Source: Closterium sp. NIES-65
Lineage: Eukaryota > Streptophyta > Zygnematophyceae > Desmidiales > Closteriaceae
Assembly (NCBI GenBank): GCA_948144175.1
Contig: CANXME010002584.1
Location: forward strand, 117,923 to 181,922
Length of the DNA stretch: 64,000 bases
Direction: 5' to 3'
Shown: one piece after another, positions 1-11,700 of the stretch
Numbering within the stretch: position 1 is the first letter of the stretch
Layout of the letters: each line of letters opens with the position of its first letter
Program-made: the position numbers and the translations under genes
Notes under the pieces: generated by a model
What the model saw: the letters and a program-made list of their open reading frames with translations, nothing else
Database searches by the model: none
Told to the model about the DNA's origin: nothing

Positions 1-1398
1 AGGAGCTTGCCTGGTCCAGGACCTTGCCTGGTCTAGGAGCTTGCCTGGTCCAGGAGCGTGCCTGGTCCAGGAGCTTGCCTGGTCCAGGAGCTTGCTTGGT
101 CCAGGAGCTTGCCTGGTCTAGGAGCTTGCCTGGTCCAGGAGCTTGCTTGGTCCAGAAGCCTGCCTGGTCCAAGAGCTTGCCTGGTCCAAGAGCGTGCCTG
201 GTCCAAGAGCTTGCGTGGTCCTGGAGCTTGCCTGGTTTAGGAGCTTGCCCGGTGTAGGAGCGTGCCTGGTCCACGAGCGTGCTTGGTCCAGGAGCTTGCC
301 TGGTCTAGGAGCTTGCCTGGTCCAGGAGCGTGCCCGCTCCACGAACGTGCCTGGTCCAGGAGCTTGCCTGGTCCAGAAGCTTGCCTGGTCCACGAGCGTG
401 CTTGGTCCATCAGCTTGCCTGGTCCACGAGCTCGCTTGGTCCAGGAGCTTGCTTGGTCCAGGAGCTTGCCTGGTCCAGGAGCTTGCCTGGTCCAGGAGCT
501 TGCCTGGTCTAGGAGCTTGCCTGGTCCAAGAGCTTGCTTGGTCCAGAAGTGTGCCTGGTCCAAGAGCTTGCCTGGTCTAGGAGCGTGCCTGGTCCAAGAA
601 CTTGCATGGTCCTGGAGCTTGCCTGGTCTAGGAGCTTGCCTGGTCCAAGAGCGTGCCTGGTCCACGAGCATGCCTGGTCCAGGAGCTTGCCTGGTCTAGG
701 AGCTTGCCTGGTCCAGGAACGTGCCTGGTCCAAGAGCTTGCGTGGTTTAGGAGCTTGCCTAGAACAGGAGCTTGCTTGGTCCAGGAGCGTGCCTGGTCCA
801 CGAGCTTGCCTGGTCCAGGAGTTTGCCTGGTCCACGACCTTGCCTGGTCTAGGAGCTTGCCTGGTCCAAGAGCGTTGCTGGTCCACGAGCTTGCCTAGTC
901 CATGAGCTTGCCTAGTCTAGGATCTTGCCTGGTCGAGGAGCGTGCCTGGTCCACGAGTTTGCCTGGTCCAAGAGCTTGCCTTGTCAGGAGCTTGCCCGGT
1001 CCAGGAGCTTGCCTGATCCAGAAGCCTACGTGGTCCAAGAGCTTGCCTGGTCTAGGAGCGTGCCTGGTCCTGGAGCTTGCCTGGTCCAGGAGCTTGCCTG
1101 GTCCAGGAGCTTGCTTGGTCCACGAGCTTGCCCGGTCCACGAGCTTTCCTTGTCCAGGAGCTTGCCCTGTCCACGAGCTTGCCTTGTCAACGAGCTTGCC
1201 TGGTCCACGAGCTTGCCTGGTCCACGAGCTTGCCCGGTCCACAAGCGTGCCTGGTCCACGAGCTTGCCTGGTCCACGAGCTTGCCCGGTCCACGAGCTTG
1301 CCCAGTCCACGAGCTTGCCTGGTCCACGAGCTTGCCCGGTCCACGAGCTTGCCAAGTCCACGAGCTTGCCCGGTCCACGAGCTTGCCCGGTCCACAAG
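1..1398 (+). repeat. 17-bp minisatellite array, forward orientation
   Basis: Uninterrupted tandem copies of a 17-bp unit, consensus AGGAGCTTGCCTGGTCC, continuing from beyond the left edge. Copies differ at a few recurrent positions: ccAGGagc, ccACGagc or ccAAGagc; agcTtgcc or agcGtgcc; and Tagg for Cagg. From about 1120 to 1395 the units shift to a local variant family with GTCCACGAGCTTGCC, a sign of local homogenisation. Open frames up to about 145 residues run through the block on both strands, but they are by-products of the repeat. No gene is supported. Confidence 0.97.
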
Positions 1399-1408
1399 CT
1401 TCTGGACC
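1389..1408. other. Satellite orientation switch at an AAGCTT palindrome
   Basis: The satellite changes from forward to reverse-complement units inside a 20-bp near-palindrome, ggtccacaagcttctggacc. Its centre is the perfect palindrome AAGCTT at 1396-1401. The left half is a forward unit and the right half an inverted unit. No unrelated sequence lies at the junction, so the flip happened within the repeat itself. Confidence 0.9.
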
Positions 1409-1675
1409 ATGCAAGCTCCTGGACCAGGCAAGCTCCTAGACCAAGCAAGCTCCTGGACCAGGCAAGCTCCTGGACAAGGCAAGCTCCTGGACCAGGCAAG
1501 CTTCTGGACCAGGCAAGCTCCTGGACCAGGCACGGTCGTGGACCATGCACGCTCCTGGACAAGGCAAGCTCTTGGACCCGGCAGGCTCGTGGACCAGGCA
1601 AGCTCCTGGACCACGCAAGCCCCTGAACCAGGCACGCTCCTGAACCAGGCACGCGCTTGGACCAGGCAAACTCGT

Positions 1676-4600
1676 GGATAAGGCACACTCCTGGACAAGG
1701 CAAGCTCCTGGACCAGGCACGCTCCTAGACCAGGCAAGCTCTTGGACCAGGAAAGCTCATGGACCAGGCAAGCTCTTCGACCAGGCAAGCAAATGGACCA
1801 AGAAAGCTCCTGGACAAGGCAAGCTCCTGGACCTGGCACGCTCGTGGAACAGGCAAGCTCCTGGACCAGGCAAGCTCCTGGACTAGGCAAGCTCCTGGAC
1901 TTGGATAGCTCCTGGACCAGGCAAGCTCCTGGACCACGCAAGCTCTTGGACTAGGCAAGCTCCTGGACCAGGCAAGCTCTTGGACCGGGCAAGCTCCTCG
2001 ACCAGGCACGCTCCTGGACCAGGCAAGCTCCTTGACTATGGAAGCTCCTGTACCAGGCAAGCTCCTAGACCAGGCATACTCTTGGACCAGGCACGCTCTT
2101 GGACCAGGCAAGCTCCTGGACCTGGCAAGCTCCTGGACCAAGCAAGCTCCTGGACCAGGCAAGCTCCTTGACCAGGTAAGCCACCGAACCATACAATCTC
2201 TTTGACCAGGCAAGCTCCTGGACTAAACAAGCTCTTGGACCAATCAAGCTCCTGGACCAGGCAAGCTCTTGGACCTTGCACGCTCCTAGACTACGCAAGC
2301 TCCTGGACTAGGAAAGCTCCTAGACCAAGCACGCTCCTGGACCAGGCACGCTCCTACACCAGGCAAGCTCCTGGACCAGACAAGCTCCTAGACCAGGCAA
2401 GCTTCTGGACCAGGCAAGCACCTGGACCAGGCAAGCTCGTGGACCAGGCAAGCTCGTGGACCAGACAAGCTCTTGGACCATGCAAGATCTTGGACCAGGC
2501 AAGCTCTTCAACCAGGCAAGCTCTTGACTAGGCAAGCTCTTGGACCAGGCAAGCTCCTAGACCAGGCAAGCTTTTAGACTAGGCTAGCTCCTAGACCAGG
2601 CAAGCTCTTGGACCAGGCAAGCTCCTAGACCAGGCAAGCTCCTGGACCACGCATGCTCCTGGACCAGGCAAGCTCCTGGACATGGCAAGCTCCTGGACCA
2701 GGCAAGCTCCTGGAGCAGGCGAGCTTCTAGCCCAAGCGAGCTCTTGGACCAGTCACACTCGTGGACTAGGCAAGCTCTCGGACCAGGCAAGCTCGTGGAC
2801 CAAGCAAGCTGTTGGAACATGCAAGCTCCTTGACCAGGCAAGCTCCTGGACCAGGCGAGCTCTTGAACCAGGAATGCTCCAGGACCAGGAAAGCTCCTAG
2901 ATCAAGCAAGCTCCTCAACCTGGCAAGCTCCTGGACCAGGCACGATCCTGGAACACGCAAGCTCCTGGACGAGGCAAGCTCGTGGACCAGGCAAGCTCCT
3001 GGACCACGCAAGCTCCTGGACCAGGCAAGCTCCTGCACCAGGCAAGCTCCTAGACCAGGCAAGCTCCTGGACGAGGCAAACTTCAGGACCAGGCAAGCTG
3101 TAGGACCAGGCAAGCTTCTGGACAAGGCAAGCTCTTAGACCAGGATAGCTCCTGGACCAGGCAAGCTCCCGGAATAGGCACGCTCCTGGACCATGCAAGC
3201 TCTTGGACCAGGCAAGCTCCTAGACCAGGCAAGCTCTAGGACCAGGCAAGCTCCTGGACCACGCAAGCTCTTGGACCAGGCAAGCTCTTGGACTAGGCAA
3301 GCTCCTTGACCAGGCAAGCTCCTGGACCAGGCACGATCGTGGACCATGCACGCTCTTGGACCAGGCAAGCTCTTGGACCAGGAAGGCTCGTGGACAAGGC
3401 AAGCTCCTGGACCAGGCAAGCTCCTGGGCCAGGCAAGCTCTTGGACCATGCACGCTTTTGGACTAGGCACGCTCTTGGACCAGGCAAGCTTGTGGATCAG
3501 CCACGCTCCTGGACCAGGCAAGCTCCTGGACCTGGCAAGCTCCTGGACCAGGCAAGCTCTTAGACTTGGAAAGCTCCTGGACCACGCAAGCTCCTGGACC
3601 ACGCTAGCTAACGGACCAAAGCTCCTGGACAAGGCATGCTCCTGGACCAGGCACGCTCGTGGAAAAGGCAAGCTCCTCGACCAGGCAAGCTCCTTGACCA
3701 GGCAAGCTCCTGGACCAGGATAGCTACTGGACCAGGCAAGCTCCTAGACCAGGCAAGCTCCTGGACCAGGCACGCTCCTAGACCATGCAAGCTCCTAGAC
3801 CAGGCAAGCTCCTGGACCAGGCAAGCTTCTGGACCAGGCAAACTCATGGACGAGGCACGCTCTTGGACTTGGCAAGCTCCTGGACCAGGCAAGCTCCTAG
3901 ACCAAGCAAGCTCCTGGACCAGGCAATGTCCTGGACCACGCAAGCTCTTGGACAAGGCAAGCTCGTGGACCAGGCAAGCTCCTGGACCAGGCAAGCTCTT
4001 GGACCAGGCAAGCTCCTGGACCAGGCAAGCTCCTGGACCAGGCAAGCTCCTGGACCAGGCAAGCTCTTGGACCAGGAAAACTCCTGGACCAGGCAAGCTC
4101 CTGGACCAGGCAAGCTAACGGACCAAGAAAGCTCCTAGACAAGGCAAGCTCCTGGACCAGGCACGCTCGTGGAAGAGGCAAGCTCCTGGACCTGGCAAGC
4201 TCCTAGACCAGGCAAGCTCGTGGACCGGGCAAGCTCCTGGACCACGAAAGCTCTTGGACCAGGCAAGCTCTTGGACCAGGCAAGCTCTCGGACCAGGCAA
4301 GCTCCTTGACCAGGCAAGCTTCTGGACCACGCAATCTCCTGGACCACGCAAGCTCTTGGACTAGGCACGCTCCTGGACCAGGCAAGCTCTTGGACCAGGC
4401 AGGATTCTGGACGAAGCAAGCTCTTGGAACAGGCAAGCTGCTGGACCAGGCAAGCTCCTGGACAAGGCAAGCTCTCGGACCACGCAAGCTTCTGGACCAG
4501 GCAAGCTCCTAGAACAGGCAAGCTCGTTGACAAGGCAAGCTCCTAGATCAGGCAAGCTCCTCGACAAGGCACGCTCATGGACCATGCACGCTCTTGGACC

Positions 4601-5000
4601 AGGCAAGCTCTTGGACCAGGCAGGCTCGTGGACCAGGCAAGCTCCTGGACCAAGCAAGCTCCTGGACCAGGCAAGCTTCTGAACCAGGCACGATCCTGGA
4701 CCAGGCACGCGCTTGGACCAGGCAAACTCGTGGATAAGGCACACTCCTGGACAAGGCAAGCTCCTGGACCAGGCACGCTCCTAGACCAGGCAAGCTCCTG
4801 GACCAGGCACGCTCCTAGACCAGGCAAGCTCTTGGACCAGGAAAGCTCCTGGACCAGGCAAGCTCTTCGACCAGGCAAGCAAATGGACCAAGAAAGCTCC
4901 TGGACAAGGCAAGCTCCTGGACCTGGCACGCTCGTGGAACAGGCAAGCTCCTGGACCAGGCAAGCTCCTGGACCAGGCAAGCTCCTGGACTAGGATAGCT
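1676..5000 (-). repeat. Duplicated multi-unit segment about 3.06 kb apart
   Basis: A run of variant units beginning with GGATAAGGCACACTCC at 1676 recurs at 4732, an offset of 3,056 bp. The run includes a unit carrying AAATGGACCAAGAAAGC, at 1791 and again at 4881. The offset there is 3,090 bp, so the right copy has gained exactly two 17-bp units. The two copies otherwise share the same order of variants over roughly 300 bp. This indicates duplication of a multi-unit segment followed by unit gain. Confidence 0.75.
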
Positions 5001-8000
5001 CCTGGACCAGGCAAGCTCTTGGACCACGCAAGCTCTTGGACTAGGCAAGCTCCTGGACCAGGCAAGCTCTTGGACCGGGCAAGCTCCTGGTCCACGCAAG
5101 CTCTTGGACCAGGCAAGCTCTTGGACGAGGCAAGCTCCTGGACCAGGCAAGCTCCTGGACTACCCAAGCTCTTGGACCAGGCACGCTCCAGGACCAGGCA
5201 AGCTCTTGGACCAGGCAGGCTTCTGGACCAAGCTCTTGGACCAGGCAAGCTCTTGGACCAGGCAAGCTCCTGGACCAGGCAAGCTCCTGGACTAGGCACG
5301 CTCGTGGACCATGCACGCTCCTGGACCAGGCAAGCTCATGGACTAGGCAGGCTCGTGGACCAGGCAAACTCCTGGACCGGGCAAGCTCCTGGACCAGGCA
5401 AGCTCCTTGATCACGCAAGCTCGTGGACCAGGCAAGCTCCTGGACCAGGCACGCTCGTAGACCATGCACGCTCCTGGACCAGGCAAGCTCTTGGACCAGG
5501 CAGGCTCGTGGACCAGGCAAGCTCGTGGACCAGGCACGCTCCTGGACCAGGCAAGGTCTTCGACCAGTCAAGCTTCTGGACCAAGCAAGCTCCTGGTCCA
5601 GGCAAGCTCGTGAACCAGGCAAGCTCCTGGACCAGGCAAGCTCCTGGACCACGCAAGCACTTTGACCAGGCACGCTCGTGGACCAGGCAAGCTCTTGGAC
5701 CAGGCAGGCTTGTGGACCAAGCAAGCTCCTGGACGAGACAAGCTCCTGGACCAGGCAAGCTCTTGGACCAGGCAAGCTCTTGGACCAGGCAAGCTCATGG
5801 ACCAGGTAAGCTCCTGGACCAGGCAAGCTCCTGGACCAGGCACGCTCGTGGACCAGGCACGCTCTCGGACAAGGCAAGCTCTTGGACCAGGCAGGCTCGT
5901 GGTCCAGGCATGCTCCTGGACCAGGCAAGCTCCTGGACCCGGCAAGCTCCTGGACAAGGCAAGCTCTTGGACCAGGCACGCTTATGGACTAGGCACGCTC
6001 CTGGACCAGGCAAGCTCTTGGACAAGGCAAGCTCCAGGACCACGCAAGCTCTTGGACCAGGCACGCTCATGGCACAAGCAAGCTCTTGGACCAGGCACGC
6101 TTCTGGACCAAGCAAGCTCCAGGACCAGGCAAGCTCCTAGATCAGGCAAGCTCCTGGACCATGCAAGCTCTTGGACCAGGAAAGCTCCTGGACCGGGCAA
6201 GCTCCAGGACCAAGCAAGCTAACGGACCAAGAAAGCTCTCGGACAAGGCAAGCTGCTGGACCAGGCACGCTCCTGGAACAGGCAAGCTCCTGGACCAGGC
6301 AAGCTCCTGGACCAGGCAAGCTCCTGTACCAGGCACGCTCCTCGACCAGGCAAGCTCCTAGACAAGGCAACCTCCGTTACCTGGCAAGCTCCTGGACCAT
6401 GCAAGCTCGTGGACCAGGCACGCTCCTCGACCAGGCAAGCTCTTGGACCAGGCAAGCTTCTGGACCAGGAATGCTCCAGGACCAGGCAAGCTCCTAGACT
6501 ACGCAAGCTCCTGGACCAGGCAAGCTCTTGGACCAGGCAAGCTCCTGGACCAGGGAAGCTCCTGGACCAGGCAAGCTCCTGGACTAGGCAAGCTCTTGGA
6601 CAAGGCAAGCTCCTAGAACACGCAAGCTCCTGGACCAGGCACGCTCCTGGACCAGGCAAGCTCCTAGACCAGGCAAGCTCTTCGACTAGGCACGCTCCTG
6701 AACCAGGCAAGCTCTTGGACAAGGCAAGCTTCTGGACCAAGCAAGCTCCTGGACCAGGCGCAAACCTGGACCAGGCACGCTCCTGGTCAAGGCAAGCTCC
6801 TGGACCAGGCAAGCTCTTGGACAAGGCAAGCTCGTGGACCAGGCACGCTCCTGGAATAGGCAAGCTCCTGGACCAGGCAAGCTCCAGGACCAGGCAAGCT
6901 CTAGGACCAGGCAAGCTCCTGGACCAGGCAAGCTTTTGAACCAGGCATGCTCCTGGACCAAGCAAGCTCCTAGACAAGGCAAACTTCTGGACTAGGCAAG
7001 CTCTTGGACCTGGCAAACTCGTGGACCAGGCACGCTCTTGGACCAGGCAAGCTCTTGGACCAGGCAAGCTCCTGGACCAGGCACGCTCCAGGACCAAGCA
7101 AGCTCCTGGACCACGCAAGCTCTTGGACCAGGCAAGCTCTTGGACCAGGCAAGCTCGTGGACCACGCAAGCTCCTGGACCAGGCAAGCTCCTGGACTAGG
7201 CAAGCTCTTGGACCAGGGACGCTCCTGGACCACGCAAGCTCCTAGACCAGGCAAGCTCTTGGACTAGGCACGCTCTTGAACTAGGCAAGCTCTTGGACCA
7301 CGCAAGCTTGAGGACCAAGCAAGCTCCTTTACCAGGCACGCTTGTGGACCAGGCACGCTCCTGGACCAGGCAAGCTCTTGGACCAGGCAAGCTCCTGGAC
7401 CAGGCAAGCTCCTGGACCAGGCAAGCTCCTGGACCACGCAAGCTCTTGGACCAGGCACGCTCCTGGACCAGGCAAGCTCTTGGACCAGGCAAGCTTCTGG
7501 ACCAAGCAAGCTCCTGGACCAGGCAAGCTCCTGGAACAGGCAAGCTCCTGGTCCAGGCAAGCTCCTGGACCAGGCAAGCTCCTAGACCTGGCAAGCTCCT
7601 GGACTAGGCAAGCTCCTAGACCACGCAAGCTCTTGGACCAGGCACGCTCTTGGACCAGGCAAGCTCTTGGACCAGGCAGGCTTCTGGACCAAACAAGCTC
7701 CTGGACCAGGCAAGCTCCTGGACCAGGCAAGCTCCTGGACCGGACAAGCTCCTGGACCAAGCAAGCTCCAAGACCAGGCAAGCTCCTGAACCAGGCACGC
7801 TCGTGGACCAGGCACGTTCCTGGACAAGGCAAGCTTTTGGACCAGGCAGGCTCGTGGACCAGGCACGCTCTTGGACCAGGCAAGCTCCTGGACCAGGCAA
7901 GCTCCTTAACTAGGCAAGCTCCTAAACCAGGCACGCTCGTGGACCAGGTACGCTCCTGGACCAGGCAAGCTCCTGGACAAGGCAAGCTCCTGGACCACGC

Positions 8001-8749
8001 AAGCTCATGGACCAGGCAAGCTCATGGACGAGGCAAGCTCTTGGACACGGAACGCTTCTGGACCAAGCAAGCTCCTGGACCAGCAAGCTCCTGGACCAGG
8101 TAAGCTCTTAGACCACGCAAGGTCCTGGACCAGGCAAGCTCCTAGACCAAGCAAGCTCCTGGACCACGCACGCTCGTGGACCAGGCACGCTCCTAGACCA
8201 GGCACGCTCCTGGACCAGGTTTGCTCCTGGACAAGGCAAGCTCCTGGACCAGGCAAGCTCCTGGACTAGGCCCGCTCGTGGACCAGGCATGCTCGTGGAC
8301 AAGGCACGCTTTTGGACCAGGCAAGCTCCTGGACCAGGCAAGCTCCTGGACCAGGCAAGCTCCTGGACCAGGCAAGCTCCTAGACCAGGCAAGCTTGTGG
8401 ACCAGGCAAGTTCGTGGACCAGGCAAGTTCCTGGACCTGGCAAGCTCCTGGACCAGGCAAGCTTTTGGACCAAGCAAGCTCCTGGACCAGGCAAGCTCTT
8501 GGACCAGGCAAGCACGTGGACCAGGCATGCTCCTGGACTAGGCAAGCTCCTGAACCAGGCAAGCTCCTGGACCACGCAAGCTCTTGGACCAGGCATGCTC
8601 CTGGACCAGGCAAGCTCTTGGACCAGGCAGGTTTCTGGACCAAGCAAGCTCCTAGACCAGGCAAGCTCCTAGACCAGGCAAGCTCTTGGACCAGGCAAGC
8701 TCTTGGACCAGGCAAGCTCCTGGACCAGGCAAGCTCCTGGACCACGCAA

Positions 8750-11700
8750 GCTCTTGGACTGGGCAGGTTTCTGGACCAAGCAAGCTCTTGGACAAGGCAA
8801 GCTCCTCGACCAGGCAAGCTCCTGGACGAGGCACGCTCGTGGACCAGGCATGCTCCTGGACCAAGCAAGCTCTTGGACTGGGCAGGTTTCTGGACCAAGC
8901 AAGCTCTTGGACAAGGCAAGCTCCTGGCCCAAGCAAGCTCCTGGACCAGGCAAGCTCCTGGACCAGGCACGCTCGTGGACCATGCATGCTCTTGGACCAG
9001 GCAAGCTCTTGGACCAGGCAGGCTCGTGGACCAAGCAAGCTCCTGGACCAGGCAAGCTCCCGGACCAGGCAAGCTCCTTGACCAGGCAAGCTCCTGGACC
9101 AGGCAAGCTCCTGGACCAGGCAAGCTCCTGGACCAGGCACGCTCGTGGAACAGGCAAGCTCCTGAACCAAGAAAGCTCCTGGACTAGGATAGCTACTGGA
9201 CCAGGCAAGCTTCGGGACCAGGCACGCTCCTAGACCATGCAAGCTCCTAGACCAGGCAAGCTCCTGGACCAGGCAAACTCGTGGACCAGGCACGCTCCTG
9301 GACTAGGCAAGCTCCTGGACCAGGCAAGCTCCTAGACCAGGCAAGCTCGTGGACCAGGCAAGCTCGTGGACCAGGCAAGCTCCGAGACCACGCAAGCTCT
9401 TGGACCAGGCAAGCTCTTGGACCAGGCAAGCTCCTGGACCAGGCAAGCTCCTGGACCACGCAAGCTCCTGGACCACGCAAGCTGTTGGACTGGGCAGGTT
9501 TCTGGACCAAGCAAGCTCTTGGACAAGGCAAGCTCCTGGACCAAGCAAGCTCCTGGACCAGGCAAGCTCCTGGACCAGGCACGCTCTTGGACCAGGCAAG
9601 CTCCTGGACCAGGCAAGCTCCTGGACCAGGCAAGCTCCTGGACCAGGCATGCTGCTGGACCAGGCAAGCTCTTGGACTGGGCAGGTTCTGGACCAAGCAA
9701 GCTCTTGGACAAGGCAAGCTCCTGGACCAGGCAAGCTCCTGGACCAGGCAAGCTCCTGGACCAGGCATGCTCGTGGACCATGCATGCTCTTGGACCAGGC
9801 AAGGTCTTGGACCAGGCAGGCTCGTGAATCAAGCAAGCTCCTAGACCAGGCAAGCTCTCGGACCAGGCAAGCTCCTTGACCAGGCAAGCTCCTCGACCAG
9901 GCAAGCTCCTAGACGAGGCACGCTTGTGGACCATGCACGCTCCTGGACCAGGCAAGCTCTTGGACCACGCAGGCTCGTGGACCAAGCAAGCTCCTGGACC
10001 ACGCAAGCTCCTGGACCAGGCAAGCTCCTGGACCAGGCAAGCTCCTGGACCAGGCAAGCTCCTGGACCAGGCTCGCTCATGGACCAGGCACACTCCTGGA
10101 CCAAGCATGCTCTTGGACCAGGCAAGCTCGTGGATCAGGCACGCTCCTGAACCAGGCAAGCTCCTAGACCAAGCAAGCTCCTGGTCCACGCAAGCTCCTG
10201 GACCACGGAAGCTCCTAGACCAGGCAAGCTCCTGGACCACGCAAGCTCTTGGACCAGGCAAGCTCTTGGACGAGGCAAGCTCCTGGACCAGGCAAGCTCC
10301 TAGACCAGGCAAGGTCCTGGACCATGCAAGCTCCTGGACTACGCAAGCTCTTCGACCAGACAAGCTCCTGGAGGAGGCAAGCTTCTGGACTAAGCAAGCT
10401 CTTGGACCAATCAAGGTCCTAGACCAGGCAAGCTCCTGGACCAGGCAAGCTCAAAGACTAGGCACGCTCGTTGGCCATGCACGCTCTTGAACCACGCAAG
10501 CTCTTGGACGAGGCAGGCTCGTGGACCAGGCAAGCTCCTGGACCACGCAAGCTCCCGGACCAGGCAAGCTCTTGGACCAGGAAAGCTCCTGGACCAGGCA
10601 AGCTCCTGGACCAGGCAAGCTAACGGACCAAGAAAGCTCCAGGACAAGGCAAGCTCCTGGACCAGGCACGCTCGTGGAACAGGCAAGCTCCTAGACTAGG
10701 CAAGCTCCTTGACCAGGCAAGCTCCTGGACGAGGATAGCTCCTGGACCAGGCAAGCTCCTGGACTAGGCACCCTCCTGGATCATGCAAGCTCCTAGACCA
10801 GGCAAGCTCTTGGTCCAGGCAAGCTTCTGGACAAGGCAAACTCGTGGACCAGGCACGCTCCTGGACCAGGCAAGCTCTTGGACCAGGCAAGCTCCTGGAC
10901 CAGGCAAGCTTGTGGACCAGGCAAGCTCCTAGACCACACAAGCTCTTGGACCAGGCAAGCTCTTGGACCAAGCAAGCTCCTGGACCAGGCAAGCTCCTGG
11001 ACCAGGCAAGCTCCTGGACCACGCAAGCTCCTGGACCACGCAAGCTCCTGGACCACGCATGCTCCTGGACCAGGCAAGCTCTTGGACCGGGCAGGCTTCT
11101 GGACCAAGCAAGCTTTTGGACCAGGCAAGCTCGTGGACCAGGCAAGCTCCTGGACCACGCAAGCTCCTGGACCAGGCACGCTCGTGGACCATGCACGCTC
11201 TTGGACCAGGCAAGCTCTTGCACCAGGCAGGCTCGTGGACCAGGCAAGCTCCTGGACCAGGCAAGCTTCCGGACCAGGCAAGCTCCTGGACCAGGCTCGC
11301 TCGTGGACCAGGCACACTCCTGGTCCAGGGACGCTCTTGGACCAGGCAAGCTCGTGGATAAGGAACGCTCCTGGACCAGGCAAGCTCCTAGACCAAGCAA
11401 GCTCCTGGACCAGGCAAGCTCTTGGACCAGGAAAGCTTTTGGACCAGGCAAGCTCCTGGACGAGGCAAGCTAACGGACCAAGAAAGCTCCTGGACAAGGC
11501 AAGCTCCTTGACCAGGCACGCTCGTGGAACAGGCAACCTCCTGGTCCGGGCAAGCTCCTCGACCAAGAAAGCTCCTGGACCAGGCAAGCTCTTGGACCAG
11601 GCAAGCTCCTGGACCAGGCAAGCTCCTGGACCACGCAAGCTCCCGGACCACGCAAGCTGTTGGACTGGGCAGGTTTCTAGACCAAGCAAGCTCTTGGACA

